Source: Methanovulcanius yangii (GTDB lineage: Archaea > Halobacteriota > Methanomicrobia > Methanomicrobiales > Methanomicrobiaceae). Taken from it: a stretch of 64,000 nucleotides of DNA. Each line of letters opens with the position of its first letter. Within the stretch, counting starts at the first letter, position 1. The translations under genes and the position numbers were made by a program. The stretch covers positions 1,293,780 to 1,357,779 of the forward strand of contig NZ_LTBL01000001.1 of assembly GCF_018687785.1 (NCBI RefSeq), written 5' to 3'. The notes under the pieces were generated by a model. It saw only the letters and a program-made list of their open reading frames with translations, searched no databases and was not told where the DNA came from. Below are positions 8,821-18,175 of this stretch, piece after piece.

Positions 8821-9182
8821 CTCAAACCGACATTTGCATAAATCCATCCGGAAAGCCGGACTCTGCCGGATGAAAGCCTGATAATCGTGTTTTTCCAGGA
8901 GACTCCATGAACATCAACCATAACGCCACTTGCGGATACCGGAATTCCGGAAGGTGAGAAAAGCATCCGGCCTTCTCCCGCATCCCCGGAAAAAATGGCG
9001 ATCCAGTCAATCTATACCAGATATTCGAATGGAAACCATACTGATGATTTACTGTGTCCGGATCCGTACACCATAGCCCATACCTCATCTTTTCCGGAAC
9101 AGGACATCAGATTCCACATTCACCATTATTCTCTGAATCGGAAAACAGATTCCTCATTCAGCATGATATTCTGGATGGGAAA
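8821..9182. other. intergenic stretch between nadC and mtrH, no convincing gene
   Basis: About 360 bases between two convergent operons. It holds a CATCCGG/CCGGATG inverted repeat (8845-8851 and 8866-8872) and several other short CCGG-centred repeats. A plus-strand frame at 8995-9204 (69 codons) has no good ribosome-binding site or recognisable motif, so I leave it out. Base composition is more A+T-rich than the flanking genes. Confidence 0.5.
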
Positions 9183-9203
9183 ACACGGAAAAAAGAATAT
9201 TTG
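9183..9203 (-). terminator. U-rich terminator after mtrH
   Basis: Reading the minus strand just past the mtrH stop gives ATATTCTTTTTTCCGTGTTTTCC, two T-runs within about 30 bases of the stop. It fits a U-tract terminator of the mtr operon. Confidence 0.5.
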
Positions 9204-9213
9204 AGGGAGAATT

Positions 9214-10236
9214 TCAGCACAGCTTGAAGAGCGGGTGCTCTTCGGTCTGCGGCTGGAGGCCGAATTCTCTTGCTGCCTCGGCGAGTACGATATCGGAGAA
9301 GGCGATTGCAGTCGTTGCTGCTTCACAGTTCTCGATAGGTCCGTACATGATGAGGTCTGCACCAAGGGTTGCTGCCATGATGTTACAGCCGATATCAGGA
9401 GCCGACCATGCAGCCTGCCTGATACCTTCGAAACCGCCAAAGTGGTGGTGGGCCATCTGCTCAAGGAGGATGTCCTTGCCTTCGTACTGCTGGGCAAGAA
9501 CATTTTTCCTCCAGCGCTTCAGCCAGGTCCAGGACACGGTCATGTTGTGGTAGGCACCACCGGTGGGGAGACCGTGGATTGCCTTGCAGGCGAGAATCTC
9601 ACGGAATGAACCGCCGGAACCAAGACCGAGGGGAGTTGCCGCTGTGTCGAGAATGGGGCGGGTGATACCGCACTCTTCTGCGATTGCAAGCATGGACTTT
9701 GCCTGTCCTGCAACGCCACCCTCTGCGAGCACCTTCTCACGGCCGATAACCGAGGCATCGCCAGGGTTGAAGGCGAGGACGATTGCTGCATTGACGTCAC
9801 TGTTCTTCAGTGCCTCAATGTTCTCCGGGAGGATTGAACCATTGATCGAGTTGTAGATTGCACGATCTGCAAGACCAACCTCGGTTACGTACTCACATGC
9901 GTGGGCAAGTGCCCCAGGCATGGATGAGTCCATCAGAAATGCATTCTTGTTGTCAATGGAGTCAAACCATGAGAAGTAGCTCTCAAATGCCTCTCCTGAT
10001 TCAGAGATGATCTGGATGAAGTGTTTGATTCCAGTCTGATCTGAAAGTTCAAGACACCTGTTCCAGAGCGCCTCTGCGCGATCCTTGTCAATTATGCCCT
10101 TCTCATCGTCGATAACAGTCTCGTGCTTGTTATAGAAGATGGAGGCTCCGAGAACCCGCGGGTATTCCCCGGGCTGCCCGCCTATCTTGGTACCGTTAAA
10201 GTCGTGTACCGCCTGCTCTTTTTCAAATTTGAACAT
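9214..10236 (-). CDS. mtrH: tetrahydromethanopterin S-methyltransferase subunit H
   Basis: Peripheral catalytic subunit that transfers the methyl group from methyl-H4MPT to the Co(I) corrinoid on MtrA. The start MFKFEKEQAVHDFNG at 10236 is the family N-terminus and follows GGAGTGACAGGT; a GTG three codons upstream is less likely. The product has 340 residues, somewhat longer than the usual 310-320, with a TIM-barrel fold expected. DSSMPGALAHACEYV and NPGDASVIGREKVL are recognisable family stretches. Last gene of the mtr operon, seven bases after the A-G fusion gene whose corrinoid domain it could also serve. Confidence 0.95.
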   Translation of the reverse strand: MFKFEKEQAVHDFNGTKIGGQPGEYPRVLGASIFYNKHETVIDDEKGIIDKDRAEALWNRCLELSDQTGIKHFIQIISESGEAFESYFSWFDSIDNKNAFLMDSSMPGALAHACEYVTEVGLADRAIYNSINGSILPENIEALKNSDVNAAIVLAFNPGDASVIGREKVLAEGGVAGQAKSMLAIAEECGITRPILDTAATPLGLGSGGSFREILACKAIHGLPTGGAYHNMTVSWTWLKRWRKNVLAQQYEGKDILLEQMAHHHFGGFEGIRQAAWSAPDIGCNIMAATLGADLIMYGPIENCEAATTAIAFSDIVLAEAAREFGLQPQTEEHPLFKLC

Positions 10237-10251
10237 ACCTGTCACTCCTCC

Positions 10252-10992
10252 TCAGATGAATCCGCCTAATTTGGGGAGTAATACCAACAACATCATGAAT
10301 ACGATCAGACCAGCCACAAGGCCATAGAGAATACCGATGTCACGGCCTACCTTGCGTCCGAATCTCTGTGCAAGTTCTGCTTCTGCGAACTCGAGTTTTT
10401 CCTCGATTGCATTGAGTTTTGCCTCAATTTCAAGGAACTGCGGGTTTGCAGTTGCCGATACTGCGCCACCGGCGCCGCCCTCTTCCTCGGACACTTCGAC
10501 AACCATCGGGTCGGCATCAAATGCACCAGGGTCCTTGCCCTCGCACTCTTTGATCTTGCCGGTGATTGCGCCCATGTCCTCGGATTCCATGATATCGATG
10601 ATCTCGACCTGCTGCTGGAACCGCTCGATTGCGGCTGCATCGAGGTTCTCGATGAATGCGATTGCACCCTGTGAACCGACGATCTTTCCGCCTTCGACAC
10701 CATTCTCGTGCAGTGCCTTGAGCGACTGACCGGAAAGGTGACCCTTCACTTCTGTTCCACAGAAGAGGATGAAGCGGATGTTCGGGTTCGATATGGTGTT
10801 TGCAATCAGCTTCTCGAGACCAAGGTTCTCCGTCTTACAGGAACCACAGATTGCGGCGCCTGCATCACAGATACCCTGCTCATCCAGGTGAGACCCGAAG
10901 GTACAGACTGCAACACAGCTCTCTGCGTTTCCGGAGTGATAATCGCCTGCGATAATAGGCCATCCGGATGCCGGAGACTTTTTCGCTGCCAT
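10252..10992 (-). CDS. mtrG: MtrA corrinoid domain fused to MtrG (occupies the mtrG position)
   Basis: Residues 3-178 match the MtrA encoded by 11206-11931 almost exactly, including the candidate cobalt-ligand His85 in EVKGHLSGQ. The C-terminal 68 residues are not the MtrA tail: [17 protein letters not shown] followed by [13 protein letters not shown] and one membrane helix are the MtrG signature. Gene order E-D-C-B-A-F-here-H places it exactly at mtrG. It is therefore not a simple mtrA duplicate but an MtrA(soluble)-MtrG fusion, which would bring an extra corrinoid domain to the Na+-pumping methyltransferase. Two bases separate it from mtrF. Confidence 0.88.
   Translation of the reverse strand: MAAKKSPASGWPIIAGDYHSGNAESCVAVCTFGSHLDEQGICDAGAAICGSCKTENLGLEKLIANTISNPNIRFILFCGTEVKGHLSGQSLKALHENGVEGGKIVGSQGAIAFIENLDAAAIERFQQQVEIIDIMESEDMGAITGKIKECEGKDPGAFDADPMVVEVSEEEGGAGGAVSATANPQFLEIEAKLNAIEEKLEFAEAELAQRFGRKVGRDIGILYGLVAGLIVFMMLLVLLPKLGGFI
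10478..10971 (-). repeat. 494-bp perfect direct repeat, copy 1 (within the A-G fusion gene)
   Basis: I compared it base by base with 11417-11910 and found no difference. The identity starts and stops sharply: one side breaks in the GGAGG linker codons, the other in the third codon region after the start. Synonymous positions are also identical, so the copies are very recent or kept uniform by gene conversion. Confidence 0.95.
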
Positions 10993-10993
10993 A

Positions 10994-11200
10994 TCAGATA
11001 CCTCCCAGCATCAGGCCCGGAACGAGCACAAGGATGAGTGCAACGATAAGGCCTATTGCAAAGCCCATGACACCGCCCGACTGGATTGCAGACTCAAGCT
11101 TGTTGGTACGGGCGAGAATCTGGCCCTTGTACTTGATGTCCGACATGATCTGGTCGATGGCAGCGGTGCGAATTGGTCCGGATTGATTTCCTTCTGCCAT
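10994..11200 (-). CDS. mtrF: tetrahydromethanopterin S-methyltransferase subunit F
   Basis: Small membrane-anchored subunit of the Mtr complex, 68 residues. An N-terminal cytoplasmic helix ([20 protein letters not shown], about 16-35) is typical of MtrF, and a single C-terminal transmembrane helix ([17 protein letters not shown]) follows. It lies between mtrA and the A-G fusion gene with gaps of five and one bases. Confidence 0.92.
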   Translation of the reverse strand: MAEGNQSGPIRTAAIDQIMSDIKYKGQILARTNKLESAIQSGGVMGFAIGLIVALILVLVPGLMLGGI

Positions 11201-11205
11201 TTACA

Positions 11206-11931
11206 TCACCCTATCAACAGGAATCCAAGCAGGATGAACGAAATGATCAACCCAATCATGATTCCTTCAATTTTTCCTGAATACACACCGGCCGCATAGC
11301 GGTCACGGTATCCCATGCTGGTCACCATCATCTGGATGGTCTTCATCCGGGCATGGATGAGTGCAAGCTCAGCGGTCAGGGGGACTTCCTCGCCCGCACC
11401 TTCTCCACCGGCGCCACCCTCTTCCTCGGACACTTCGACAACCATCGGGTCGGCATCAAATGCACCAGGGTCCTTGCCCTCGCACTCTTTGATCTTGCCG
11501 GTGATTGCGCCCATGTCCTCGGATTCCATGATATCGATGATCTCGACCTGCTGCTGGAACCGCTCGATTGCGGCTGCATCGAGGTTCTCGATGAATGCGA
11601 TTGCACCCTGTGAACCGACGATCTTTCCGCCTTCGACACCATTCTCGTGCAGTGCCTTGAGCGACTGACCGGAAAGGTGACCCTTCACTTCTGTTCCACA
11701 GAAGAGGATGAAGCGGATGTTCGGGTTCGATATGGTGTTTGCAATCAGCTTCTCGAGACCAAGGTTCTCCGTCTTACAGGAACCACAGATTGCGGCGCCT
11801 GCATCACAGATACCCTGCTCATCCAGGTGAGACCCGAAGGTACAGACTGCAACACAGCTCTCTGCGTTTCCGGAGTGATAATCGCCTGCGATAATAGGCC
11901 ATCCGGATGCTGGTGATTTCTTGTTTGCCAT
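11206..11931 (-). CDS. mtrA: tetrahydromethanopterin S-methyltransferase subunit A
   Basis: Corrinoid-carrying subunit that accepts the methyl group from MtrH and passes it to coenzyme M. The 241-residue product has the soluble corrinoid domain (residues 1-178, His85 in KGHLSGQ as probable lower ligand) and the canonical tail: [19 protein letters not shown], then GKIEG and one C-terminal transmembrane helix. This is the authentic MtrA; the near-identical domain at 10252-10992 has a different tail. RBS GGTGGTGAAAG precedes ATG 11931. Confidence 0.95.
   Translation of the reverse strand: MANKKSPASGWPIIAGDYHSGNAESCVAVCTFGSHLDEQGICDAGAAICGSCKTENLGLEKLIANTISNPNIRFILFCGTEVKGHLSGQSLKALHENGVEGGKIVGSQGAIAFIENLDAAAIERFQQQVEIIDIMESEDMGAITGKIKECEGKDPGAFDADPMVVEVSEEEGGAGGEGAGEEVPLTAELALIHARMKTIQMMVTSMGYRDRYAAGVYSGKIEGIMIGLIISFILLGFLLIG
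11417..11910 (-). repeat. 494-bp perfect direct repeat, copy 2 (within mtrA)
   Basis: Partner of 10478-10971, offset by exactly 939 bases. It covers nearly all of the soluble corrinoid domain of MtrA. Confidence 0.95.
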
Positions 11932-11942
11932 CTTTCACCACC

Positions 11943-12227
11943 TCAAATGAACCCAAACGCGATTACTCCCGCGATGAAGAGACCGACTGCAAGGCCATAC
12001 CACATTGCCGTGACACTTCCTGCATAGAGGAGTGATTTCTCACGGTTGGGGAACGACGCCTTGAAGTTGCCTTCACCGGAAAGCATGTTCACAATGTCAT
12101 CTGCAATTTTGTCGAGCTCGTCGACCCGCTCGATAACCGGGCCAAGAGATGCTCCGGCAGTGGTCACAAGACCGACGATGGGGTCAGCGACGAGTCCGAA
12201 CTCAGGCAGTACTTCTACATATCCCAT
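11943..12227 (-). CDS. mtrB: tetrahydromethanopterin S-methyltransferase subunit B
   Basis: Small Mtr subunit, 94 residues. It has a soluble N-terminal part (EFGLVADPIVGLV) and a C-terminal transmembrane helix (SVTAMWYGLAVGLFIAGVIAFG). Position between mtrC and mtrA with short spacers matches the conserved mtr order, and GGAGGTGAGTAAG precedes the start. Confidence 0.92.
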   Translation of the reverse strand: MGYVEVLPEFGLVADPIVGLVTTAGASLGPVIERVDELDKIADDIVNMLSGEGNFKASFPNREKSLLYAGSVTAMWYGLAVGLFIAGVIAFGFI

Positions 12228-12229
12228 TC

Positions 12230-13090
12230 TTACTCACCTCCAACCTCTCGGATCGGCTTGGAGTCAAGCCAGTCAAATGCGTCACGCTTCGAGAGCTTGA
12301 TGTACTCGCTGTAAGACCAGCCCCAGAGAATGACGGAGATCGCAAAGGAAATCACGACTGCAAAGAGGCCAAGGAATGCAACGGACATGATTGCAACTAC
12401 AAGCATGCTCAGGAACCCGCACTCGAGAGCGCACATCTGGGTCCTGTCCCAGGATTCGTTCGGGCCAAGGCAGGCGTTGAACGGGTGCTGGATTGCGATT
12501 GCACCAAGCATGAAGATCGTTGCAAGCACACAGCCTCCGATGACGGACGCCGCGTAGCTGGTGACTTCCATGCCGAGGAACGAGACGGATCCTGCAATCA
12601 GGTCAGTGAAGATAAACGAACCGGAGACCATTGCGGTGAATCCGAGCATCGTCAGGGAACCGACGATGGTCAGCTCGGCAATCATGCGGGTCATGACCGG
12701 GATGTTCATGTTCAGAACCTTGTCTGCAATAAATCCGAGGATTGCTCCGATAATTGCTGCAATGACGACACAGCCGATAGGGACTGCAAGCGGGGAGATT
12801 CCCGCGAGTTTCGTTGCAAAGAGGAACGCGATGACACCGGACCCGAGCGAGATCATACCCGCTGACGGGACACCGGTACCAAGACCATAGCTGCACAGCG
12901 TCTTGATGGAGTCAGTACCCCACCACAGTGCGATGACTGCTGCAAGGCCGCCGAAGAAGGCAAAGACCTCAGTAGACATCAGGCTGTTGAGGTAGACAAT
13001 GTACAGACATACCAGTGCTCCGACAACGCCGATGCCCAGCATTTTGTCATGGGGCATGCCGCCTTCGGATGCTTCAATTTTAACCGACAT
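12230..13090 (-). CDS. mtrC: tetrahydromethanopterin S-methyltransferase subunit C
   Basis: Integral membrane subunit of the sodium-pumping Mtr complex. The 286-residue product is almost entirely hydrophobic, with about seven predicted transmembrane segments; HPFNACLGPNESWDRTQ near 200-216 is a conserved loop. It follows mtrD by eleven bases and precedes mtrB by two. Confidence 0.93.
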   Translation of the reverse strand: MSVKIEASEGGMPHDKMLGIGVVGALVCLYIVYLNSLMSTEVFAFFGGLAAVIALWWGTDSIKTLCSYGLGTGVPSAGMISLGSGVIAFLFATKLAGISPLAVPIGCVVIAAIIGAILGFIADKVLNMNIPVMTRMIAELTIVGSLTMLGFTAMVSGSFIFTDLIAGSVSFLGMEVTSYAASVIGGCVLATIFMLGAIAIQHPFNACLGPNESWDRTQMCALECGFLSMLVVAIMSVAFLGLFAVVISFAISVILWGWSYSEYIKLSKRDAFDWLDSKPIREVGGE

Positions 13091-13101
13091 CTTGTCTCAC
13101 C

Positions 13102-13929
13102 TCAGATAACCACCAGAAGAATTGCAAACAGACCGCAGACTGCGGAAGCTGCACTTGATCCGATAACTGCACGGGGCCAGCGCTTGAACTTCGGGTCGTG
13201 CGGACCTTCGATGGTACCGGTAATGTTGTACGCGGTCAGAACAGCCGCAACGAGGAACATACCGACAGCAAAGATACCGGCGAGAGAGACAGCAAGAATG
13301 CTCATGCCCTCGGTGACACCGAGGAACGAGGGGAGTGCCTCCTCATAGACCTGGAGAAGTTCGTAATAGATGAGCGTACCGCCGAGACCACCGAAGAAAC
13401 CACCGATGACACCTCCGACATAGGAGATGAACGGGAGGCCGTGACCTTCAGTACCCTGTGACTTGTATGCAGGGAAGGTGTCGCCCGTGATCGGGTCCTT
13501 GTCAACCTTACCGGATGCAGCGGGAATACCCATGGCGTAGACGTAGACAACATTCACCATCAGACAGGTGATTGCCATCAGAAGTGCACCGCCGATTGCA
13601 CCTGCGGCAAGAGAGAGAGCGAGACCGAATTCAGCTGCCCATGCGCCTCCGAAGAGACCTGCAAGGCCACCACCGGCTGCAAGCATTGCGACACCGGTTG
13701 CAATACCGGGTGCCTGTCCCATAGCTGCGGGAGCACCACCGACCGGCACGAAGTGCACACCGAATGAGATGAGCACGCCGCCGATGATAACACCGATGAG
13801 CGGAACGAGAGCTGCAGGGTAGGCGACAAAGACGACAGCAACAGCGACAAGGACAATGACAAGCGCGATAAGCGAAGCCGTCGGGTTGATGCCTTCTCCT
13901 CCGGAAGATCCACCACCAAGTGCGCTCAT
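13102..13929 (-). CDS. mtrD: tetrahydromethanopterin S-methyltransferase subunit D
   Basis: Integral membrane subunit of Mtr, 275 residues with about six to seven hydrophobic segments. I placed the start at ATG 13929 (MSALGGGSSGGEG), which overlaps the mtrE stop as ATGA; a longer frame upstream only mirrors mtrE. Motifs such as SFGVHFVPVGGAPAAMGQ and GHGLPFISYVGGVIGG are typical of MtrD. Confidence 0.93.
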   Translation of the reverse strand: MSALGGGSSGGEGINPTASLIALVIVLVAVAVVFVAYPAALVPLIGVIIGGVLISFGVHFVPVGGAPAAMGQAPGIATGVAMLAAGGGLAGLFGGAWAAEFGLALSLAAGAIGGALLMAITCLMVNVVYVYAMGIPAASGKVDKDPITGDTFPAYKSQGTEGHGLPFISYVGGVIGGFFGGLGGTLIYYELLQVYEEALPSFLGVTEGMSILAVSLAGIFAVGMFLVAAVLTAYNITGTIEGPHDPKFKRWPRAVIGSSAASAVCGLFAILLVVI

Positions 13930-14834
13930 GCTGCTGCCTCCTCTTCTGCTGCCTCTTCCGTGTACGGACCGTAGGTCTTGCGTGCCCAGGTCTCTACATA
14001 GCGGTCGATTACCATGAAGACGATAATTACTACAACACCGGCGATAACCGCACCCCATCCAGCCGCAAACGGCTCGAAGAGGATCGTACGCCAGAGTTCA
14101 AAGAATACAATGAGACCGAAACAGATACCCGATGCAGGGCCTGCGCCCTTCGAGGTAAACCACCCGTTGTCAAGGGAGCTCCTCTGACCTGCTTCAGCAT
14201 ACCGGACAATGTCTCCGGATGCAGAAATGGGCAGACCCGCGCCGAAGGCATACTTCTGGTACTGGCGTTCCTTTCCGTAGAACGGATTACCGGTTGCAGA
14301 ACCTGCCGCACCAAGCGCAATACCCCAGACGATACCCATCAGGGGAAGGGGGAACGGGTGTCCAAGTGCTTCAATCATAAGGAAACACATAGTTACGGTC
14401 GCAAAGATGGCCACAAATGCGTGTGCCATAGTCACGGATGTCACCGATTTTAAGATATCGATGTACACCGGCTGTTCAAACTTTGCAAGACTTGCCGTAC
14501 GGCCGAGATATGCAGTTGTGGCGTACACGCCCTGCACAAACACTGCAACCGCCGAACCAATGACGAGAGCAAGAATTGCATTAAACTGAATCGCCATCAG
14601 CGCCCATGCGACGCCGGCAGCCAATGCCACCCAGAGACCATACGCAGGGGGTTCACCGGATACAGCTTTGTTGTATATGCGGTGAACGTATCCCATCTGC
14701 GGAGCAAGCTGAACCTGTGAGTTCGGGTCACCCTGTGATCCGATATCAGATTCAGTATCCTCCGCTGCGCCGGCCACGGTGGCAAGAGCGCCAGCTAAAG
14801 CGCTGATACCGATGCCAAACAGTATTTCTTCCAT
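13926..14834 (-). CDS. mtrE: tetrahydromethanopterin S-methyltransferase subunit E
   Basis: Large integral membrane subunit of Mtr and the first gene of the operon. The product has 302 residues with about six or seven transmembrane segments and the long loop MGYVHRIYNKAVSGEPPAYG near 48-67. The C-terminus ends in an acidic, Ala/Glu-rich tail. GGAGGATGCCTGA precedes ATG 14834; the promoter lies within the next 100 bases. Confidence 0.94.
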   Translation of the reverse strand: MEEILFGIGISALAGALATVAGAAEDTESDIGSQGDPNSQVQLAPQMGYVHRIYNKAVSGEPPAYGLWVALAAGVAWALMAIQFNAILALVIGSAVAVFVQGVYATTAYLGRTASLAKFEQPVYIDILKSVTSVTMAHAFVAIFATVTMCFLMIEALGHPFPLPLMGIVWGIALGAAGSATGNPFYGKERQYQKYAFGAGLPISASGDIVRYAEAGQRSSLDNGWFTSKGAGPASGICFGLIVFFELWRTILFEPFAAGWGAVIAGVVVIIVFMVIDRYVETWARKTYGPYTEEAAEEEAAA

Positions 14835-14916
14835 TCAGGCATCCTCCTGTGTGCCAACATGCACCAGAGTAACACGTTACACAAACCCTTTTTGGTTCAA
14901 AATAAGGTTGATAGGT

Positions 14917-14936
14917 ATTTTATTAAAGGTTTCGAA
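14917..14936 (-). promoter_or_regulatory. mtr operon promoter (BRE + TATA)
   Basis: On the minus strand, CGAAACC followed by TTTAATAAAA (TATA at 14927-14918) is a good archaeal BRE/TATA pair about 85 bases upstream of mtrE. A start near 14893 gives a leader of about 60 bases. The mtr operon can therefore be transcribed separately from mcr just upstream. Confidence 0.6.
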
Positions 14937-15019
14937 AAATCAATTTGCCTTATTTTAAAAAATAGCGCCAAATTCAGCGGTATTTGAGATCAATACCCCT
15001 GTTATGTCACAATAGATTG

Positions 15020-15045
15020 AATTAAATAAAAAAAAATGGGGTAGT
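15020..15045 (-). terminator. U-tract terminator after mcrA
   Basis: Minus strand downstream of the mcrA stop reads CCCCATTTTTTTTTATTTAA, a nine-base T run within 30 bases of the stop, typical for archaeal termination. Confidence 0.65.
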
Positions 15046-15058
15046 TCCGGTTCCGCGA

Positions 15059-16765
15059 TCAGCGTGCCGGAATGATGAGTGAGCGCTCGCCAGCAGGCTT
15101 GAACTCGCGGATTGCACCCTTTGCGAACTCGCGGCGCGGTTCGGCAAAGTCGAAGGTGAGTGACGGGTCTGCGAAGCAGATCTTCACAAGCGGGTCGAAG
15201 CAGAATGCGTCGTTGCGGCCGTAGTGTGCACCACCGACGATAGCTGCGTATTCTCCCTGGTGACCCACGTTCATGGCGTAGTTCGGGTAGTTCGGTCCAC
15301 GAAGTTCACCCATCAGACCGCGGTCGGGCTCCATGGAGAGAGAGTTTGCGGAACCACACTGGTCCTGCAGGTCGTATCCGAAGAAGCCGAGACGTGACCA
15401 TCCTTCCTTGTGCATGAGCATGGAAAGGTACCATCCGTTCAGACCGGCGTTGGAGTTGCCGGTACCGATGGAACAGGTCAGACCACAGGCTGCTGCCATG
15501 ACACCAGCACGCTGGGAACCTCCGAAGTGGTCCTCCATCATGGTGGGGTACTGTTCGTACTGCTCCATTGCGTTGAGGTTGACCTCGGTTGCAAGGTCGT
15601 TGACAACTTCCTGGGTCGGTGCAACGATCGTGTCGGGGTTCGGGTTCTTGAAGTCGTAGCCGTACTTGTCCTTCAGGTAGTCCATACCGTAGTAGGTGTA
15701 CTCGTCAAGGATGTTGTCGGTGTATGCTGCGGTTGCATACTGGGTAAATCCGACACCACCGGACATGTAGGAACCAAGCCAGATCTGGTCGAAGAGCATG
15801 GTACCTGCACCGACAACCTCAAGGGATGCACGGGCGGGGTCCTTCGGGTACTTGCGGTTTGCCTGGACAATATCGGAGAAGACACCGAACTTGATACCAC
15901 CGGGCTCGTTCGGGCCACGGGCACGGCGAGCGGGCAGGATGGATGCCATCTGCGAGACACCGGCGTGCTTTGCGGCGTAGGAGAGGTCAGCGACTGCTGC
16001 TTCACCGGCGCACATCCTGTATGCTGCGATGAAGGACATACCGATCTGCATTGCAGACCACCTGGAGGTGGTTCCACCATCACACGTGCGTGATACGGTG
16101 GTCGGGATGTGGATTGCCTGGTACATCGACTTGCCGACTTCCTTCTTGAGAACTTCTGCCTGCTCTGCAGGGAAGAGCTTCTCAATGTTGATGAGGAACT
16201 GGGGCTCGATGTCGTCTGCCATGGCGTCGTCGCCGGTGAAGACCTTCACGTAACAGTCATCGACGAGGCCGGGGTGGGTCTCGACCATGTGTTCCTGAAC
16301 CACTGCTGCACCGGGCATTGCGTGGTTGAGGATGTGGAGGTACTCGTTGATGGTCTCGGGGGTAACTTCCTTGCCGAGACGCTTCTGGAGCGTTGCGTGT
16401 GCAAGGTCCATGCCGACAACCACGGTACGGCGGATGTCGTCCCACATCTGCTGCATGGCGGCGTTGTTGACGAAGTGCAGGTCATCACCCTCCACGAAGA
16501 CTCCGGTCTGGGAGACCTCGTAGGTCATGAGCTGTCTCTGACCCATGGGCAGACCGCCAAGGTGGCAGTGCTCGGGGTCGTACATGGAAATTCCACGCTC
16601 CATCTCGATGCCCTTTGCTGCCTTCATGAACTCGCGCTTACGCGGAGACTGCTTGAGGCCGCCAAAGTTGTAGAAGGTGGTCTTTACTGACTCGGGGTCC
16701 TCGCCCTCGAACTTCTCCTTCAGTGCGTTGAGGAAGAGCTTCTGTGATCTCTCAATTTTTCCCAT
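15059..16765 (-). CDS. mcrA: methyl-coenzyme M reductase subunit alpha
   Basis: Catalytic alpha subunit of the F430 enzyme that releases methane from methyl-CoM and coenzyme B. The 568-residue product has the diagnostic [19 protein letters not shown] block (thioglycine and S-methylcysteine sites), [19 protein letters not shown] (methylhistidine and methylarginine sites) and [34 protein letters not shown] precedes ATG 16765. It is the last gene of mcrBDCGA; the presence of mcrC marks isoenzyme I rather than Mrt. Confidence 0.98.
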   Translation of the reverse strand: MGKIERSQKLFLNALKEKFEGEDPESVKTTFYNFGGLKQSPRKREFMKAAKGIEMERGISMYDPEHCHLGGLPMGQRQLMTYEVSQTGVFVEGDDLHFVNNAAMQQMWDDIRRTVVVGMDLAHATLQKRLGKEVTPETINEYLHILNHAMPGAAVVQEHMVETHPGLVDDCYVKVFTGDDAMADDIEPQFLINIEKLFPAEQAEVLKKEVGKSMYQAIHIPTTVSRTCDGGTTSRWSAMQIGMSFIAAYRMCAGEAAVADLSYAAKHAGVSQMASILPARRARGPNEPGGIKFGVFSDIVQANRKYPKDPARASLEVVGAGTMLFDQIWLGSYMSGGVGFTQYATAAYTDNILDEYTYYGMDYLKDKYGYDFKNPNPDTIVAPTQEVVNDLATEVNLNAMEQYEQYPTMMEDHFGGSQRAGVMAAACGLTCSIGTGNSNAGLNGWYLSMLMHKEGWSRLGFFGYDLQDQCGSANSLSMEPDRGLMGELRGPNYPNYAMNVGHQGEYAAIVGGAHYGRNDAFCFDPLVKICFADPSLTFDFAEPRREFAKGAIREFKPAGERSLIIPAR

Positions 16766-16770
16766 TTAAA

Positions 16771-17535
16771 TCACTCCTCTTTCGGCATGAAGCCGTATTT
16801 TGTCCTGAGCGTGTGGACACGCACGATGTACTCTACATACTCCTCGTCGTCACGGTATGATTCACCGACGAGAGAGTGGAAGATGGTCGACTTTGCCTTG
16901 GTCCATGACTCGTCCATCGGCTTGCCGACAAGGACTTCACGGTCAAGTGCTTCACCGATCTGGTCTTTCACGTAGCGGACGACACCGTCGTCTCCGAGGA
17001 TGCACCTCTGGAGCATGTCGAACATCAGGCCGTCTTCTGCAAGACGGAGTGAGTGACCGTGCACGGTTGCACCACGGATGGAGGTCAGTGCGGGGTCGAA
17101 CATCTCGGTCTCGATGAGCCACTTGGAGTATGCCTCGAGGTCACGCTCACGGCACTCGACGATCTGGCGACCGGAGAGTGTACCGGGGTCGATACCACGG
17201 AAGCGGTAGCACTCGGTGTAGGTACGCTGGTAGGGCTGTGAAGGGCCGTTGAACATCGAGTCGACAAACTGGACGTAACGGACACGGTCTCCTGCCTTTG
17301 CACCCTCGGTCGGGGCGACGATCTTCCTGATGGGGCAGTCGGGTTCCTGCTGCTCTGCGAGCGGCGGGTGTGCGGTCGGATATGCGGAACCAGGTGCGCG
17401 GTGTCCGAGGACAAGCACGACATCTTCATCAGTGACTTCACGAACTTTCTCAAGTTCGACGGCGGGGTTCATCTGGCGGCGCCTGTTCTCGGCGACGGTA
17501 GAGGTACCCGGACCATACTGCGGTTTGTATGCCAT
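16771..17535 (-). CDS. mcrG: methyl-coenzyme M reductase subunit gamma
   Basis: Gamma subunit of MCR, 254 residues. The start MAYKPQYGPGTSTVAENRRR at 17535 is the family N-terminus and is preceded by GAGGTGAAATAT; an in-frame GTG nine bases upstream overlaps that site and is unlikely. LVLGHRAPGSAYPTAHPPLAE near 43-63 is a conserved stretch. Five bases separate it from mcrA. Confidence 0.97.
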   Translation of the reverse strand: MAYKPQYGPGTSTVAENRRRQMNPAVELEKVREVTDEDVVLVLGHRAPGSAYPTAHPPLAEQQEPDCPIRKIVAPTEGAKAGDRVRYVQFVDSMFNGPSQPYQRTYTECYRFRGIDPGTLSGRQIVECRERDLEAYSKWLIETEMFDPALTSIRGATVHGHSLRLAEDGLMFDMLQRCILGDDGVVRYVKDQIGEALDREVLVGKPMDESWTKAKSTIFHSLVGESYRDDEEYVEYIVRVHTLRTKYGFMPKEE

Positions 17536-17545
17536 ATATTTCACC

Positions 17546-18172
17546 TCAATTAGATTTTTTCATCTCTTTCATTACAGCCTGAATGACTTCAGAGAGTTTC
17601 TCCCGTGGAGGGGTCTGACCACGCGTGACACCGCCGACGATGGCAACAACCGTACCTTTGGTGCGGATAGCGCCCTCAGGGGGCATCACATACGCTGTCT
17701 TTACACCGACCTTTGCGAGGTCCTCGTAATCGATCGGTGCCTGTGAGACAACCACTGCCTTCACATCCGCCTGCGCCAGAATGAACCTGACCTTCTCGAC
17801 GACATGGGAACGCACATTCCCGTGATGGAGAATTGCAACTTTATGCTGTTCAATCTGGGACACTTCCTTTGCCGAGAGGCCGAAATACGCTCCCAGCACG
17901 GAACCGGCAATCTTCGGAGCGTCGGCGGGTACGCCGCTTCCGGCATTGAGCACAAGTGTGCTCACCGAAAATTCCACTCCTTCCCTGCGAAGGGCAGAGG
18001 TAATGTCACACACCGGCTTGGTAACGTGTCTGCGCCCGGGTGACATCCCGACGACGATCACATCCGGATGGCGGCACTCTGAAATAGTGCCACGCTGGGC
18101 AAGGCCACCGCCTTTCCCCATCCCCATGGATTCGCGACAGTCAACAACCTGGGTTACACGTCCAATCGGCAT
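17546..18172 (-). CDS. mcrC: methyl-coenzyme M reductase operon protein C
   Basis: McrC is part of the ATP-dependent MCR activation machinery in methanogens. The 208-residue product starts MPIGRVTQVVDCRESMGMGKGGGLAQRG and includes the VLNAGSGVPADAPKI and VVSQAPIDYEDL stretches of the family. Two short cysteines (C12, C33) are kept. It is coupled between mcrD and mcrG. Confidence 0.94.
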   Translation of the reverse strand: MPIGRVTQVVDCRESMGMGKGGGLAQRGTISECRHPDVIVVGMSPGRRHVTKPVCDITSALRREGVEFSVSTLVLNAGSGVPADAPKIAGSVLGAYFGLSAKEVSQIEQHKVAILHHGNVRSHVVEKVRFILAQADVKAVVVSQAPIDYEDLAKVGVKTAYVMPPEGAIRTKGTVVAIVGGVTRGQTPPREKLSEVIQAVMKEMKKSN

Positions 18173-18175
18173 GCG

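Noticed and set aside
8995-9204. 69-codon frame in the nadC-mtrH gap
   Set aside because: No ribosome-binding site, no motif, and it overlaps the probable mtr terminator.
10252-10992. Plain second copy of mtrA
   Set aside because: The C-terminal 68 residues are MtrG-like and not the MtrA tail, and the locus is the mtrG position.
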